A stretch of 64,000 nt of DNA, from positions 300,494,464 through 300,558,463 of the forward strand of contig CM077116.1 of assembly GCA_039619475.1 (NCBI GenBank), in the 5' to 3' direction. Source of the DNA: Icerya purchasi (taxonomy: Eukaryota; Arthropoda; Insecta; Hemiptera; Monophlebidae). The notes under the pieces were generated by a model. It made no database searches and was not told the DNA's origin. It saw nothing but the letters and a program-made list of their open reading frames with translations. Below, in pieces: positions 37,173-48,207 of this stretch. How positions within the stretch are numbered: position 1 is the first letter of the stretch; every line of letters starts with the position of its first letter. The translations under genes were made by a program, and so were the position numbers.

Positions 37173-39284
37173 CCACAGCGAACAACTATCATAGCTTTAT
37201 TCGGTGAGCCGTAATTACATGTTAACAATTGTTAACAGTTCGGAGTTATATACAATTATTCGGACGGCGCGTTGTGTTGTAATAGCGATAGTAAGAAAAG
37301 TCTTAATGAATTTCCCGTTCGTAATTCTATCATTACATGTCGAAAAAGAAGATATTCGATAATAATGCCGTTCTTCGTGCGCATATAGAGCACGAGTAAG
37401 TCTTAGTATAATGCACTATCACGATACGTGTCGGTATGTGCTCTGACGAAAGGTCGCTTCCTGCATTATTAGGCTTATTGTGTAGGTGCAAATAATAATT
37501 ATACAACGCAAACAGGTTGTTGTTATATTTATTTTTTATATAGGTACATCGATAGATATAGAAGCGCGCTGAATGATGGGACATTAGCGCTGTATAAATA
37601 GTTCATCTCCCAAACAGATACTGCATATTCGATGGATACGTACAAATCAAGATATATCGCTATACCGGTATATACGGGCTTCGTGCATGTATGCGCTACA
37701 CGCAGACCAGTAGTGCGATGTAACAGTATTCACATCTACAAAAGAAGGTGGATTGTTAAAATGTCACGTACCGATGTGTACGGAATATCCGCTGGCGTTA
37801 GAAGCGATTTTTTACGGACAACCGTATCGTCAATCAGCGATAAACATCGACCGAGCGCTACCATCGTACGAAATCTAAGCGCGCGTATTCGAACTTATCG
37901 CAGAAACATTCTATCTACTTATTATTATTAATTTTAGTAGTTTATAGCATGACAATCAACAAACTAGACTGCTCTTCTTCGAGCGGAAAAGAAAAAAAAA
38001 GGCTTTAACAACTAGTAATATTTCTTATAAAGCGGAACTATAAAACTCTCTTGACATTAGCAATCGTCGTGAGATATAAAGTAAAACATAATTACACTCG
38101 ATGAAACGTATTATCTTACGATAAAAAAAAAAAAAAAAAAGAAAAAAAACGAAAAAGAACGATATGATAATTTTTAAACAACATTCTCCTCAATACCTTA
38201 ATCGGAATCTCAGTGCACTAACAAAGGTCACGAACTGCGCGGGTCACCGATTTTGATGAAATTTTGCAGATCGATAGAAGACCTATGAACTGTGTAAAAT
38301 ACTACCAGAATGAAACTTTTTGATTTACGCGAGAAATTGAAATTTTTAGAAGCAGCATTTAACGGATGATGTATATAGCCGTTTCGACAAAAATATGCAA
38401 TAAACTCCAGATTATGTTTATATTTATTTTATGCAAATGGTTCGGAAGACTGATTATTCTAAAATGAAGTGTATTAAACAAAGAAATTATTAAAAAATCA
38501 ATTTTTAATTTAATAAATATTTAAACACGTCATTTATTATATTTATATACTATAAAAACACACAAATCATAATGGACTTGTTTTGTGGTAAAAGTGTGAC
38601 GTCTACTTGTATAAGTTGAAAATAAGGTTTGAATCCGAATTCCCCCCGATGTCACGTAAAATTTTTGATCTTATATTTTCAATTATTAATTTGTATTATC
38701 TAATTATTTTAATTCTTTATACATAACTATATAAATACAATAATAATTTTTAAACATTTCAATTATTTAATTTTTTGTTAATTTTTTTTATTAATTACAT
38801 GTGTAGTATATATATTCGCGATAATATAAAAAAAAATTATTAATAAACATTAAATTCAACTGCGCCTTTAATTTCTCTAGTGATGGTTTTCAGCAAAATC
38901 TTATCGCAGGATAAAAAAACTAACTGTAATTTCGGCAAAAGCAACAGCTGAACTGGTTAGAACGATCAGATTATCAAATCAAGCCCCCCTCCCCATGTGA
39001 TAACCACGACGACAAGGGAAAATGGTTAAAAACTGAAAAGCAGACGCCACAGCGTATGCACTCAGATTCATACTTGAACTCGTATACCAATTAAAAATCC
39101 AACGCCTATAATCAGTTTGAAGTATTGTTTTACTTATAGAACTGCCTTGCAAGTATAATAATTTCCTACGACCAGAATGTATGGAGCGATAGTCGCAATG
39201 CTCAAGATTACGCAGTATCGCTGTATATAAAGTAATTCGCCCATTTATTATGTTGAAAAGAAATTGAAATCAATATGCTCTTCT
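35457..39284. other. Unassigned DNA with an (ATT)n run and one longer open frame
   Basis: Contains poly(C) just before it, an (ATT)n at 37110-37171 and a poly(A) near 38122-38140. At 37593-37600 there is a TATA-box-like TATAAATA, 31 nt before the ATG of a 99-codon plus-strand open frame (37632-37931, start MDTYKSRYIAIPVYT, end RRNILSTYYY) that is Arg-rich and matches nothing I know. 38190-38420 contains a CCGATTTTGATGAAAT word also seen near 48736, suggesting a dispersed repeat. Confidence 0.4.
37110..37171. repeat. (ATT)n microsatellite, about 20 units
   Basis: Perfect TTA/ATT trinucleotide run. Confidence 0.97.
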
Positions 39285-39455
39285 CGAGGAAAAATTAATG
39301 GTAAAAGACCAGATGGTAGAAGAAAGCACTCGTGGATAAAAAATATCAAGGAATGGAATGACATCGGCTTACTCTTTAAGGCGGCAAGAGAAAGAAATTA
39401 TTGGGAATAGTCTACGCAGATAGTGTACAGCATCAAAAGAAGAAGAAGATCACCC
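39285..39455 (+). mobile_element. LINE fragment, C-terminus of ORF2
   Basis: The plus strand reads GKINGKRPDGRRKHSWIKNI, KEWNDIGLLFKAARERNYWE and then a stop, with an AAGAAGAAGAAGATC tail. GK..GKR..GR...SW.KNI+EW......L...A.+R..W is a standard LINE ORF2 C-terminus. The same type of tail occurs at 13970-14212 (plus) and 26440-26760 (minus). Confidence 0.85.
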
Positions 39456-39630
39456 CATTGGTAAGTGACAAGTCGAAAACATACAGAGTGTCTTTGTTTC
39501 GTAATGAAATATAGTAATTTATCATTTTAAATATTATGCCAATTACTACACACTATGCCAACCGTTAGAGAGGAATAATAATATTTTCGGTTTATGTTTT
39601 ATTTCGTGGAACGCGACAATACTCATATAA

Positions 39631-39685
<55 letters not shown>

Positions 39686-41559
39686 TAATTGTATAGCAGT
39701 TTATATTGTTCGTTGTACTTTGTAAAGCTCATCATTGCACCGACTGACCTCTAAGTTCAGAGTGATCTTCGGGTATCGTATATTCAAATAGTAAAAAATT
39801 CACAAAACAGAAATCTTTTAAGAATTATAAATTTAAAACTCGAACACAAGAAAATAACACCAAATAAAAATAACCAGTAAGAATCAGCCGATAGTTTTCA
39901 GGGCCCGCGTTTAGCGATTCCAATTAAATCGTTTAAGTAATGTAAAACTTCATCACAATTACTAAGTTTCGTTAGTATTCGACTGTAATCATTTTCTTCT
40001 TTGTACGTGAAGCTCAGGCTTACTCGATTGTGCCCGGCCATACATTAACTACATTATTCACCTAAAAACTTTATACTATCTAACTCTTCATCCATGAGCA
40101 TACAGATCAAAAATGCAAGCAACATTCATCCACTTACTCACACCTCTGTCATCCGTAACAAATTACAAGCTAAATCTAACTGTTATTGTGCTCTATTTCA
40201 GAGTATTCAGTTCTTAACGTCTAATTTGTATCTTTCCGCATACGAACATCTGCCATCGGGCAACATAGCTCTTACGCGGCATAACTTAGAATGCTAATAA
40301 TAATAAGTTTATCGCAGTAGTGTATTTAGGATATGCATAAAAATGAAAATTTTTAAATTTTCGAAATTTATTAAAATATATTACAGCTAAATGGAAAAAC
40401 CCGAAGTGAAAAAAAAAAGAAAGGATAGTAACAAAAGAAATTCGACAGTGCATTATAGAAAACGAATTGCAAAAGGAAAGATATAAACAATTTTTATACC
40501 TGTTCCTAGAAAAGAAAAACAAATGATATTCATCAAATAATAACAATAATACGAATTCAGATTTTTTTGTTTACTTACATGTTATTTCTACCATGTTAAT
40601 GTAACAGGTGTACTATTATAATCGGCTCATAGATGCTGTATACACGTCGCGTGGTAAATAAATAAATAAATGAAATATCAACAACAACAACAACATCAAC
40701 GACAGCGGCTCTTTAGATTTCACTTCGAAAGACGTTATTTCCTAATTAAATGTATCGCTGACGAGAGAACAGTGTTGCAACGAAGTCTAATGTTGGATTT
40801 TTTGTTTTCTCTTTGTTTATTCTCAGATCTAGAACGCTACAATATCATCAATGTTATCTTATTTCGATCCCTGCGGTGTTGTATATTACCAAATGTCAAT
40901 TACTGAGAAAAGGGTAATACTCGTTATTTCTATCGGACTAACAGTATTCCGATTCAACGCTGGAGAAAGAATAAAGGGAACAGCAGACATTACGTTTACA
41001 CACACGCGCGAGCGGAAACATTTTGAATCTCTCAACAAGGGTGTGGTAATAAACAAAGGTTAAAAATCGATAAGAGACTGTCTCGGTCGTGCACTGCATG
41101 AGTATCTTTCGGCGTGAGAAGATACACAGTTAGTTGCTTCTGGAGAAATATTCCAGACATATTTAATCTCTCGTCCCGAACTACCTACACAAGGCAACAG
41201 CGATTTACATGTTTACATCCATCATATGCGATGGTATCGTTATCACACGAGTAGGCTCCCAGCACAGTCGTTCGTACCGGAATGTACGTTCAATGCGTCA
41301 CGAAGAACCGAAATTTTCAACGCGGCAACAAAAATGTAGCAATACGTTTAAAAAAAGTCGATTTACAGTTACAAAAAAAAAAAAAAAAAAAAAATGTTAA
41401 AGGGTTTATTGATTCATTACATACACCTAACAACGCTTTGTTATATATCGAAATAATTAGAGCAATCAGTGATTGAAAAAGGGACTATTTCTTTTAAGAT
41501 CAGTAGGACTCATAGTCGATGAAAAATATTTAAATATCCTCTTATGTTAATTAAGGCCA
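39456..41559. other. Unassigned AT-rich DNA
   Basis: Holds an (AT)n at 39631-39690 and a CAA-rich patch at 40679-40700. No reading frame with a recognisable product. Confidence 0.4.
39631..39690. repeat. (AT)n microsatellite, about 50 bp
   Basis: Nearly pure AT dinucleotides. Confidence 0.95.
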
Positions 41560-41662
41560 GTAAAGTAAGTCTCACGTGGCGGAGTGGCAAAGGTTGTATA
41601 ATTAAGCTTTCCATAATGTACTGAGCCTGATGCTACATTTTAATTTAAAAAAAAAAAAACTT
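41560..41662 (+). mobile_element. Probable SINE with a tRNA-like A box and poly(A) tail
   Basis: ACGTGGCGGAGTGGCAAAGG at 41574-41593 carries TGGCGGAGTGG, a near-ideal polymerase III A box of the tRNA-Leu/Ser type. The B box is degenerate. About 60 bp later the sequence ends in an A run (41649-41660). Too short and decayed for a working tRNA. Confidence 0.5.
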
Positions 41663-41754
41663 TCTCACCTTTTTAAACTTTTTCTTCGCCACAGCATTCA
41701 ATTAGAAAGTACACCGAAATTAGTTTAATCATTTAAAAAGTTTACGTTTATTCC

Positions 41755-41860
41755 CTCCTATTCCAGTTTCTTCTAGATTCTTCAGTAGCTTTATATGGTT
41801 CAATGTGTCGAATGATTTGATAAATCTAAGTATGTCACTATGACTTTATTTCCCTATTCT
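41755..41860 (-). mobile_element. LINE fragment, reverse-transcriptase motif region
   Basis: The minus strand reads FIKSFDTLNHIKLLKNLEET followed by GIGG. This is the D..KAFDT..H..LL..L...GI block of a LINE reverse transcriptase, with a frameshift before it. It abuts a plus-strand LINE RNase H fragment at 41862. Confidence 0.75.
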
Positions 41861-41861
41861 G

Positions 41862-42285
41862 ATTTACCGATGGTTCCAAATTAGAAGAACGTGGCAATGC
41901 AGCGGGTGCCGGGTTCATTATTAAAAGAATAACGATAATACAGATGTGTAAATTGCCATCCGAATTAACCCCGTCTAGGCAGCCGAGCTAATAGCTATGG
42001 ATACAGCTTTAGAATTCATTTAGAAGAAGTTCACAGTGATAGCTCAAGTTCGCTGATGGCGATGAAATGTAGCACTTTTAGTTTTAAGCTGTATCCGCTT
42101 GCTTGCGAAAAATAGAAGACAAATGCCTTAATTTAATTAATAAAGGAATTCACTTAAAGTTATAATGAATTCCGAACGACTGTGGAAGAGAAGGGAATGA
42201 TGCCGATTTTTTAGCCGCGAAAGCTCCTTCCAGTAGCATTTCATATCCGTTTATCCCTTCTACCAATTTAATTTTTGAAAATTAA
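41862..42285 (+). mobile_element. LINE fragment, RNase H domain
   Basis: The plus strand reads FTDGSKLEERGNAAGAGFII at the start, then AELIAMDTALEFI in a second frame, and near 42195 GREGNDADFLAAKAPSSSIS. These are the three landmarks of a retrotransposon RNase H (TDGS with catalytic Asp, the E-containing helix, and G..GN..AD..AK). Frames change between them and several stops occur, so it is a relic of an I-like element. Confidence 0.8.
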
Positions 42286-42974
42286 AAAAGATCACCGTCA
42301 AAACCGGTCGAATATTAAAAATAAACGTTAGGTACGTATTATAGCATAATACGGCCAATTGTTCCGTTAACACCATGGTATTCTGTGATATCTCTTCGTC
42401 TATTCCTGAGAGGGACTTGTGTGAAGATTTGTTACTTTAAATTATCGGTTTTGTATGCAATTCATAAACAAGTCTTGTAAAATTTTCAAAACCAAACGTC
42501 CCAACAGATTCGCAATAGCTATAATAAGATCGACTATTCGAGAGAAATCATTTTTGCTAATTTATTGTAAAAAAAAAATCGATAGCTATAGCAATGTATA
42601 TTTTTTAGAAACCTAATTTCCTCATCAGTTTTTCTTCTATTATAATATTCAATTTGCTTTACTGTGAGGTTTGTTATTTTATTTGTATATGATTAGAGAA
42701 GAGTTTGCTAGTTTTAGTTAAAAATTTTATTATTTTGAAAGGGGCCTTATGGTCTAAATGCCGGCGTAAAAATATATATAATCTACCGTTAAAAAATAAT
42801 GAGGTTACACTCACATAAATATCATTTGCGTGATTTTTATCTTACTTGAAACAAAACAAAAATGAAATATACATATATTTTAGACAAATAATTGAAAAAA
42901 CAATCTGTAAGAATGCACATAATTTATATTACGCTATCGAAATATTATTTTCACTTGAAACAATAGACGCATGA

Positions 42975-43420
42975 ACTGAAAAGTTCATGTGAAGAGAAAG
43001 CGCGAAGAGCTTAACATCAAACTACGTAAACTGTACTGGCTAATAGGGTATCAGTCACCTATGAATATGGCCAATAAACTTCTCATCTACAAAATGATCC
43101 TTAAGCCTGTATGGACTTATGGCCTGCAGATATGGGAAACAACAAAAAAATCGAATCGACTCGTCATTCAGCGGTTTCAGAATAAGGTCCTACGCCTAAT
43201 AACTAATGCACCATAGTATATAACGAACACTCTCCTCCATCGAGATCTGCAAGTTCCGGAGATTGACTAGCTGATCAAAACCTATGCGAAAAAGCAGGAA
43301 CATCGAATCCACAACCATCCGAACATCACTTCGATCGAGCTCTTCAAAATCGGGAACGATACGAGAAGGCTTAATGAAGCCACACGAAAACGGTTTTTAA
43401 ACGATTATTACGATTGATAT
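42975..43420 (+). mobile_element. Jockey-clade LINE fragment, ORF2 C-terminus
   Basis: The plus strand reads KLRKLYWLIGYQSPMNMANK, LLIYKMILKPVWTYGLQIWE, RFQNKVLRLITNAP, stop, then TNTLLHRDLQVPEI and LIKTYAKKQEHRIHNHPNIT and RRLNEATRKRFLND. The LIYK.ILKP.WTYG.QLWG....SN...+QRFQ.K.LR.ITNAP.Y....LH.DL.+P block is diagnostic of jockey elements. Only single stops interrupt it, so it is younger than most LINE relics here. The element is 5'-truncated and has no obvious poly(A) tail. Confidence 0.92.
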
Positions 43421-45636
43421 TATAGAAATAATTAATTTACTAATTCGCACAACGTACGCATTTGAAATGATTCAATTTCTAATTTTAAATAATTTGAACC
43501 GTAAATAATCAAATAAAACTATTCGATAAAAATGTAATGTTTGCCCCCCCCCCTAATAAACTAATTTCAGTTTCTTTATTCATTAATTAATGAACAGCTC
43601 AGTCTAATTCGTTTTATTAATGTTTTTAAAAAATCAGTCGGTATCACCTAATAACACAGTTAACAAAGAAAAAAAAAAAAAAAAAAATATTCCTCGTAAT
43701 AGAGTATAATAATACAAGTGAAAGAAAAAACGTTTGGCCTCTTCCATTGTGATTATCTTATTAGCTAGATGTAGCAAAATCATTTTTTGAACTATTCCAG
43801 TTCGGGCGTTCATTAAACTTAATGGTAGAAATTTCCTGGTAAAAAATAGTAAAAACTGTTTTACCGATTTTCATTTTTTCCATTTATAACCGATAAAAAT
43901 TATTCAAGCATTAAAGAGAAAATGTGCAAATGTTAAATGTTCAATAGTTTTTAATCCATATACGGGACCTGATAATACGTTATAATTACAATCATAAACA
44001 TTAAAAAACATGCACATAAATTATAATTAAGCATTTCTTATAATTTATGTGACGCTTCTTTTTCGTGCTTTTATTTATGTAATTAAAATGTTTCATCTTT
44101 CTTCTTTTATATTTTTATTTAGGGCGGAGGGGGGAATTAACAAATTTTTTCAGTCAGAGTAACCACTTCCATGACATCAGCAAACCGGTTGCTTTTCTGA
44201 TATTCATCGAAGCCCACTGTGTAAACTTAACCCGTCTTTTTAATGATAATTTCACCGAACGAGAACTAATTTTAGACGCACGTAAAAACTGCAAATCGCT
44301 AATGACAGATCGTTAGGCCTTCCAGAGTTCTCTCTGCAGATTTGTGATCTCTGCTGCATTCACTGAAAACCGAATCGTAAACACGCGACCGCCATCTTGA
44401 AATATACGGCAAAACAGTAATTTAACGAATAACTTAGAACACATCTATAAACAAAAACCTGCTGCTGACCCATAAGCGAAAAAAGTCCCGAGTCAACATA
44501 ATATAACAGTCAGATGCAGAAATAAGTTAAAAGTATATCGATATACTTTCTTCCATTATTACGGTATCAATAATGATGTTTTTCGCAACGTAAAGCGACG
44601 AACGACTTTCAACAGTAATGTAAATAATTAAAATGATGAGGCTCCCTTTTTTTAGGGGGGATGCGAGACAGACTAGGACGCGGCGAATTCGTTTAAATCC
44701 CATCTCATTCTCGACGACACAGCGCACTTCAATATTTATAATAACCATATCATCATAATTCCCACTTTCACCTTTTCGCCCGAAGACGGTCTCTTCTCGT
44801 GGTATTCCACTCAATGCCGGTAGTTTTCTTAAACGGATTATCCTGTTTACAACTTGACAAGTATAACATTACGCAAACTCATCAACAGACCTATATAACA
44901 TTTTCTTTTCATTCCACATCTGGTCAGTGCACATGTTATACCCGAATATGACATAGTGGATACAAGATAAATAAAAAAATTCGCTTTTCCCTTTCAACTA
45001 TACCATACACACTTTTGCTCGGTTATATATTTTATGCGGGAAACAGGGCAGATACACAGTGAAACCCCTTATATTCATATTATAAAATTGCTCGCATCAC
45101 CACCGTAGCGGTTTTTTGTAACAATAAAGAAAATGTAATCAAATTTTTACGAAACAGTTATACGACAGTCGTGGTCTCAAACATATATTTAAGTATATAT
45201 TAACTAAAAACTGCTAAAAAAAAACAAAAAAAACAAAAGATTCGATACATATTACATTTAAAGAAATCAAATAAAGTGATTAAGATTTTCATAATGCACT
45301 AATTGCCTAATCATATTGGAAATCAGTTTCTTTCTACTTCGGATCCGCCTTTACTTTTCCAAATTTCCTGTCATTTCCGAAGACATATAATGATTATAAA
45401 CCATTTCTCCTCCGTATTATACGGATGAAACACTGTTAATTTAATGTATCTTTTTATTTCTATTCCCGGCTCGTTTAAAAGCGTTTTTGGTCAATTTAAA
45501 ATAATGGACAATTTTGCACATTTACTAGACAGTATCGATTATAAATATACCCCCCCCCCTTTTATACATGGTTGCTTTCATAATAACTTTCAAAATACAA
45601 CTTCACTACAGAATAATTATAATCGTTTTGTAATTT

Positions 45637-45674
<38 letters not shown>

Positions 45675-45854
45675 ATAATAAATTCACGAATAAAGAAATT
45701 ATATGTACAGCAGAAATAATATAAATACTGACTGAAAAAGATTAAATTTCCCCCCAAAATTAAAAGTCTAATTATAACTAACTCGAAACTGTTAAGACCG
45801 TAATGACAAAATAATACAATAGAGATTAGTATCAAAAAAGGTTAAAAAAAAGAA
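43421..45854. other. Unassigned AT-rich DNA
   Basis: Contains poly(C) runs near 43545 and 45551 and long poly(A) and poly(T) runs at 43671-43687 and 45639-45673. A 95-codon minus-strand open stretch at 44527-44814 has no recognisable pattern. No gene supported. Confidence 0.4.
45639..45673. repeat. Poly(T) run, 35 nt
   Basis: Longest homopolymer in the window; consistent with the poly(A) tail of a minus-strand retroposon, though no body was recognised above it. Confidence 0.95.
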
Positions 45855-47165
45855 AAATAACGATACTCGAAGATTTATTAAAAAAATTTAATAAAAATGC
45901 AATAAAAAGTAAAAATTACTCCCGATAAGAAAATATATTTCAGAATGATATAACGTAATAAGTTGATGTTACCGTAATTCTTATATAACATTAATATACA
46001 TTAATTAGAGTAGGCACTTAAATCACAAATTACAATATCTAAAAACAATTTAATGAACATTTAACAGTTTTTGATTATTGTTGTAATTTTTTATTTGGTG
46101 CCTACTCTAATTGAAGTATATTAATGTTGTATAAAAACTACGATAATATTAGGTATATTACTTTGAAATATATATTTTTTATCGAATAATAAGTATTAAT
46201 GTTCTATAAGAATTACGATAATATCACACCTTAAGTTACGTCACTCTGAAATATACTTTCTTATCGGGAGTAAAATTATTTTCTATTTTTTAGTGCATTT
46301 TTATTAAATTTTTTAGAATAAATCTTCACGTATCGGTATTTTTTTTTTTTTTTTAATTTTATTTTACTATTTTTAGCAATATACTTAATCTTTTTTTTTT
46401 TCTTGCTAAAAATCAACTTTTTGTCCCATTATTCTCCGTATTTTGTGCTTAAAAAAAAAAAAAACAAAAAAAAAATCGACTTTTTATTTTTAAGCTGCAT
46501 TTTCACGGTAAAAACATCGAGAAATTTCCTTTTTTTTTGGGGCTCGTCAACCAAATACCGAGAAACAAAAAATAAGGAAAGAAGTCGGTTATATTTTAAT
46601 CCAATCAGAAATTTTATCCAAAAAGGAACAAATAGCAGGAATAATTAATGGGGAAGAAAAGGGCAGGATATAGGAAGCACAATAAGGAGTAGGAAGTCCA
46701 ATCTTCAGCAAATAAGAATACAAGGCAGAACGCTCCACAGAAAGAGATAAACACTGTGGAAAACACATGATCGACGTCGCAAATAACTGCATCAACCGGA
46801 CGGAGAGGACAGTGTGGAGAAGAAATCAAGGAAAAACGAAGTTAAGATAATGGCAGCAAAAGAATGGCCAAAGCGCAAACAAACAATAGAAATAACATCA
46901 GAACGCTGAAGAGAAGGATGCAAAAGAAACCATGAATAGGGAAGAAGAGTAGGCTGGACAGATAGATGAAATGAATAATTATTAGAAAAGGAGAAAGCTT
47001 AAATATCCGATATATCGTTATCTGATATGGAAGCTTTTCCTTATTCATGGATACATTTCCATGGTTATTTGGCAAATTGATAGTATTTTAAGTCAATCGC
47101 CTCTGTTTGTACTATAATAAGAAATAATCTAAAGGGACCATCATATTTATCGCGTTTTTCCTCCT
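45855..47165. mobile_element. Palindromic non-autonomous element, copy 2, with a LINE tail inserted
   Basis: The palindrome at 45855-46350 has arms opening CGATACTCGAAGATTTATTA and closing AATAAATCTTCACGTATCGG, with a centre near 46070 (GAGTAGGCACTTAAAT against ATTTGGTGCCTACTC). It matches copy 1 at 16757. The shared 3' flank then follows, is broken at about 46525 by a LINE tail, and resumes at 47048 with ATTTCCATGG and CAAATTGATAGTATTTTAA. The right arm carries an extra tandem copy of a segment reading TATTAATGTTCTATAAGAAT compared with the left arm. Confidence 0.85.
46525..47047 (-). mobile_element. LINE family X, C-terminal fragment (copy B), inserted in the palindromic element
   Basis: On the minus strand a frame reads CLSLSVERSALYSYLLKIGL, PTPYCASYILPFSSPLIIPA and ICSFLDKISDWIKI; a shifted frame upstream supplies CDVDHVF. 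It aligns with copies A and E. The T-run at about 46529-46538 is the poly(A) end. The sequences at its two ends (AAATTTCC before, CATTTCC after) look like a short target-site duplication, and copy 1 of the host repeat has no insert here. Confidence 0.85.
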
Positions 47166-47930
47166 CATTCCTTTCATTCCTTCCGGCGCTACATTATACT
47201 CTTTCCCCACCACGTTATCGTTATTATTCACCTACAAACTTTCCTTATTGCCCATTTTGCATTTTTTCAGTGATAATCCGGAATGGACTTATCTACTGTT
47301 CCGTTATTTAAACTGTTCCATTCCTTGCTCATAATAATTTCTTAAACTTCCTACTCCTTCTTTAAGTAGCGTAGACAATGAAAACGCTCCCGCTTATGGA
47401 TAAAGGTAGATTCAATGTACTTGTCGATTTACTTTCGGCCTCGGTGCCAATTTCACATGTACGGGTTTTAGTGACACAGACGCTTGTTTACGGTTTTCGT
47501 AATCGGTAGTTATTGTGCGAAGCTCCAAAATATATCCACGATTCTATATTTTTCCGTGCAGCAGCGTAAAAGATGCACGTTTCTCTGAGAAGTGGGGCTT
47601 TAGGTCTTCACGAAGAAGGACATCTTCAAGAGTGACGCTAACCCGTATCACAACAATTCAAAGAGCTCCTTTATACCATTTTCAACAACAGCTGCAACTG
47701 AATTCCAGTTTATTCGTGAAAATCAATATGGAAAGGAGAATTTTCATAAATTTACAAATTAGCCTTTCGGATCGGTTAATCTGTTGAAATTCTCTCGATC
47801 TATCTCTATGTCTAATCGCTACCGATTGGCGCCGAGATCGATCAATTCTTTAAAAGTAGTATGAAAATAACATTACGGAACGGAAACAATGATAGGTTTC
47901 ACGATAATTTACGATAATTTACGATAGGTG
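47166..47930. other. Unassigned, moderately GC-rich DNA upstream of a candidate promoter
   Basis: Open stretches occur on both strands at about 47440-47790, without a recognisable family. A 3x ACGATAATTT-type tandem lies at 47902-47929. Confidence 0.35.
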
Positions 47931-48021
47931 CATAGAAATAAACGTTCGACTTGCACCCCGGATCATCGCTAGACCGGCTGTGTTACTCGACCAGTTTGTT
48001 TGTACACTCTGTGTTTTATCG

Positions 48022-48027
48022 TCAGTG
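48022..48027 (+). promoter_or_regulatory. Candidate insect initiator (Inr) upstream of the 48119 ATG
   Basis: TCAGTG matches the arthropod initiator TCAGT, with A+1 at 48024. It lies in a CpG-richer patch (47930-48210), lacks a TATA box at -30 and sits 95 nt before the ATG of the exon below. Such motifs are frequent by chance. Confidence 0.25.
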
Positions 48028-48118
48028 ATCGAATAAGCAGCAACCTATCGGGCAGCGAAGAGAGGATGATGTCTGACGGTGACCTCACCTAACGCTGACT
48101 AGCTAGTCGCAAGTCGAA

Positions 48119-48207
48119 ATGTGGCGCGGCTTGCTGGCACGCCGGCTTCAGAGGCCAGTCACGCTTCAGCGGCGACCAAATGAACAAAATAAATTGACGG
48201 CCAAACG
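48119..48207 (+). CDS. Possible first coding exon with a mitochondrial-type presequence
   Basis: Reading from the ATG at 48119 the exon gives MWRGLLARRLQRPVTLQRRP then NEQNKLTAK and ends in phase 2 (CG) at the donor GTGAGC at 48208. In 29 residues there are many Arg/Lys, only one acidic residue, and an amphipathic start: the composition of a mitochondrial targeting peptide. The ATG context (GTCGAA before it) is acceptable, the patch is CpG-rich, and an initiator-like TCAGT lies 95 nt upstream. I found no downstream exon that I could join to it, so the product is unknown. It could be the start of a nuclear gene for a mitochondrial protein lying in a fascin intron, or a chance open segment. Confidence 0.35.

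Noticed and set aside
41574..41645. Functional tRNA gene
   Set aside because: A good A box is present but there is no proper B box, anticodon stem or acceptor pairing; better explained as a SINE.
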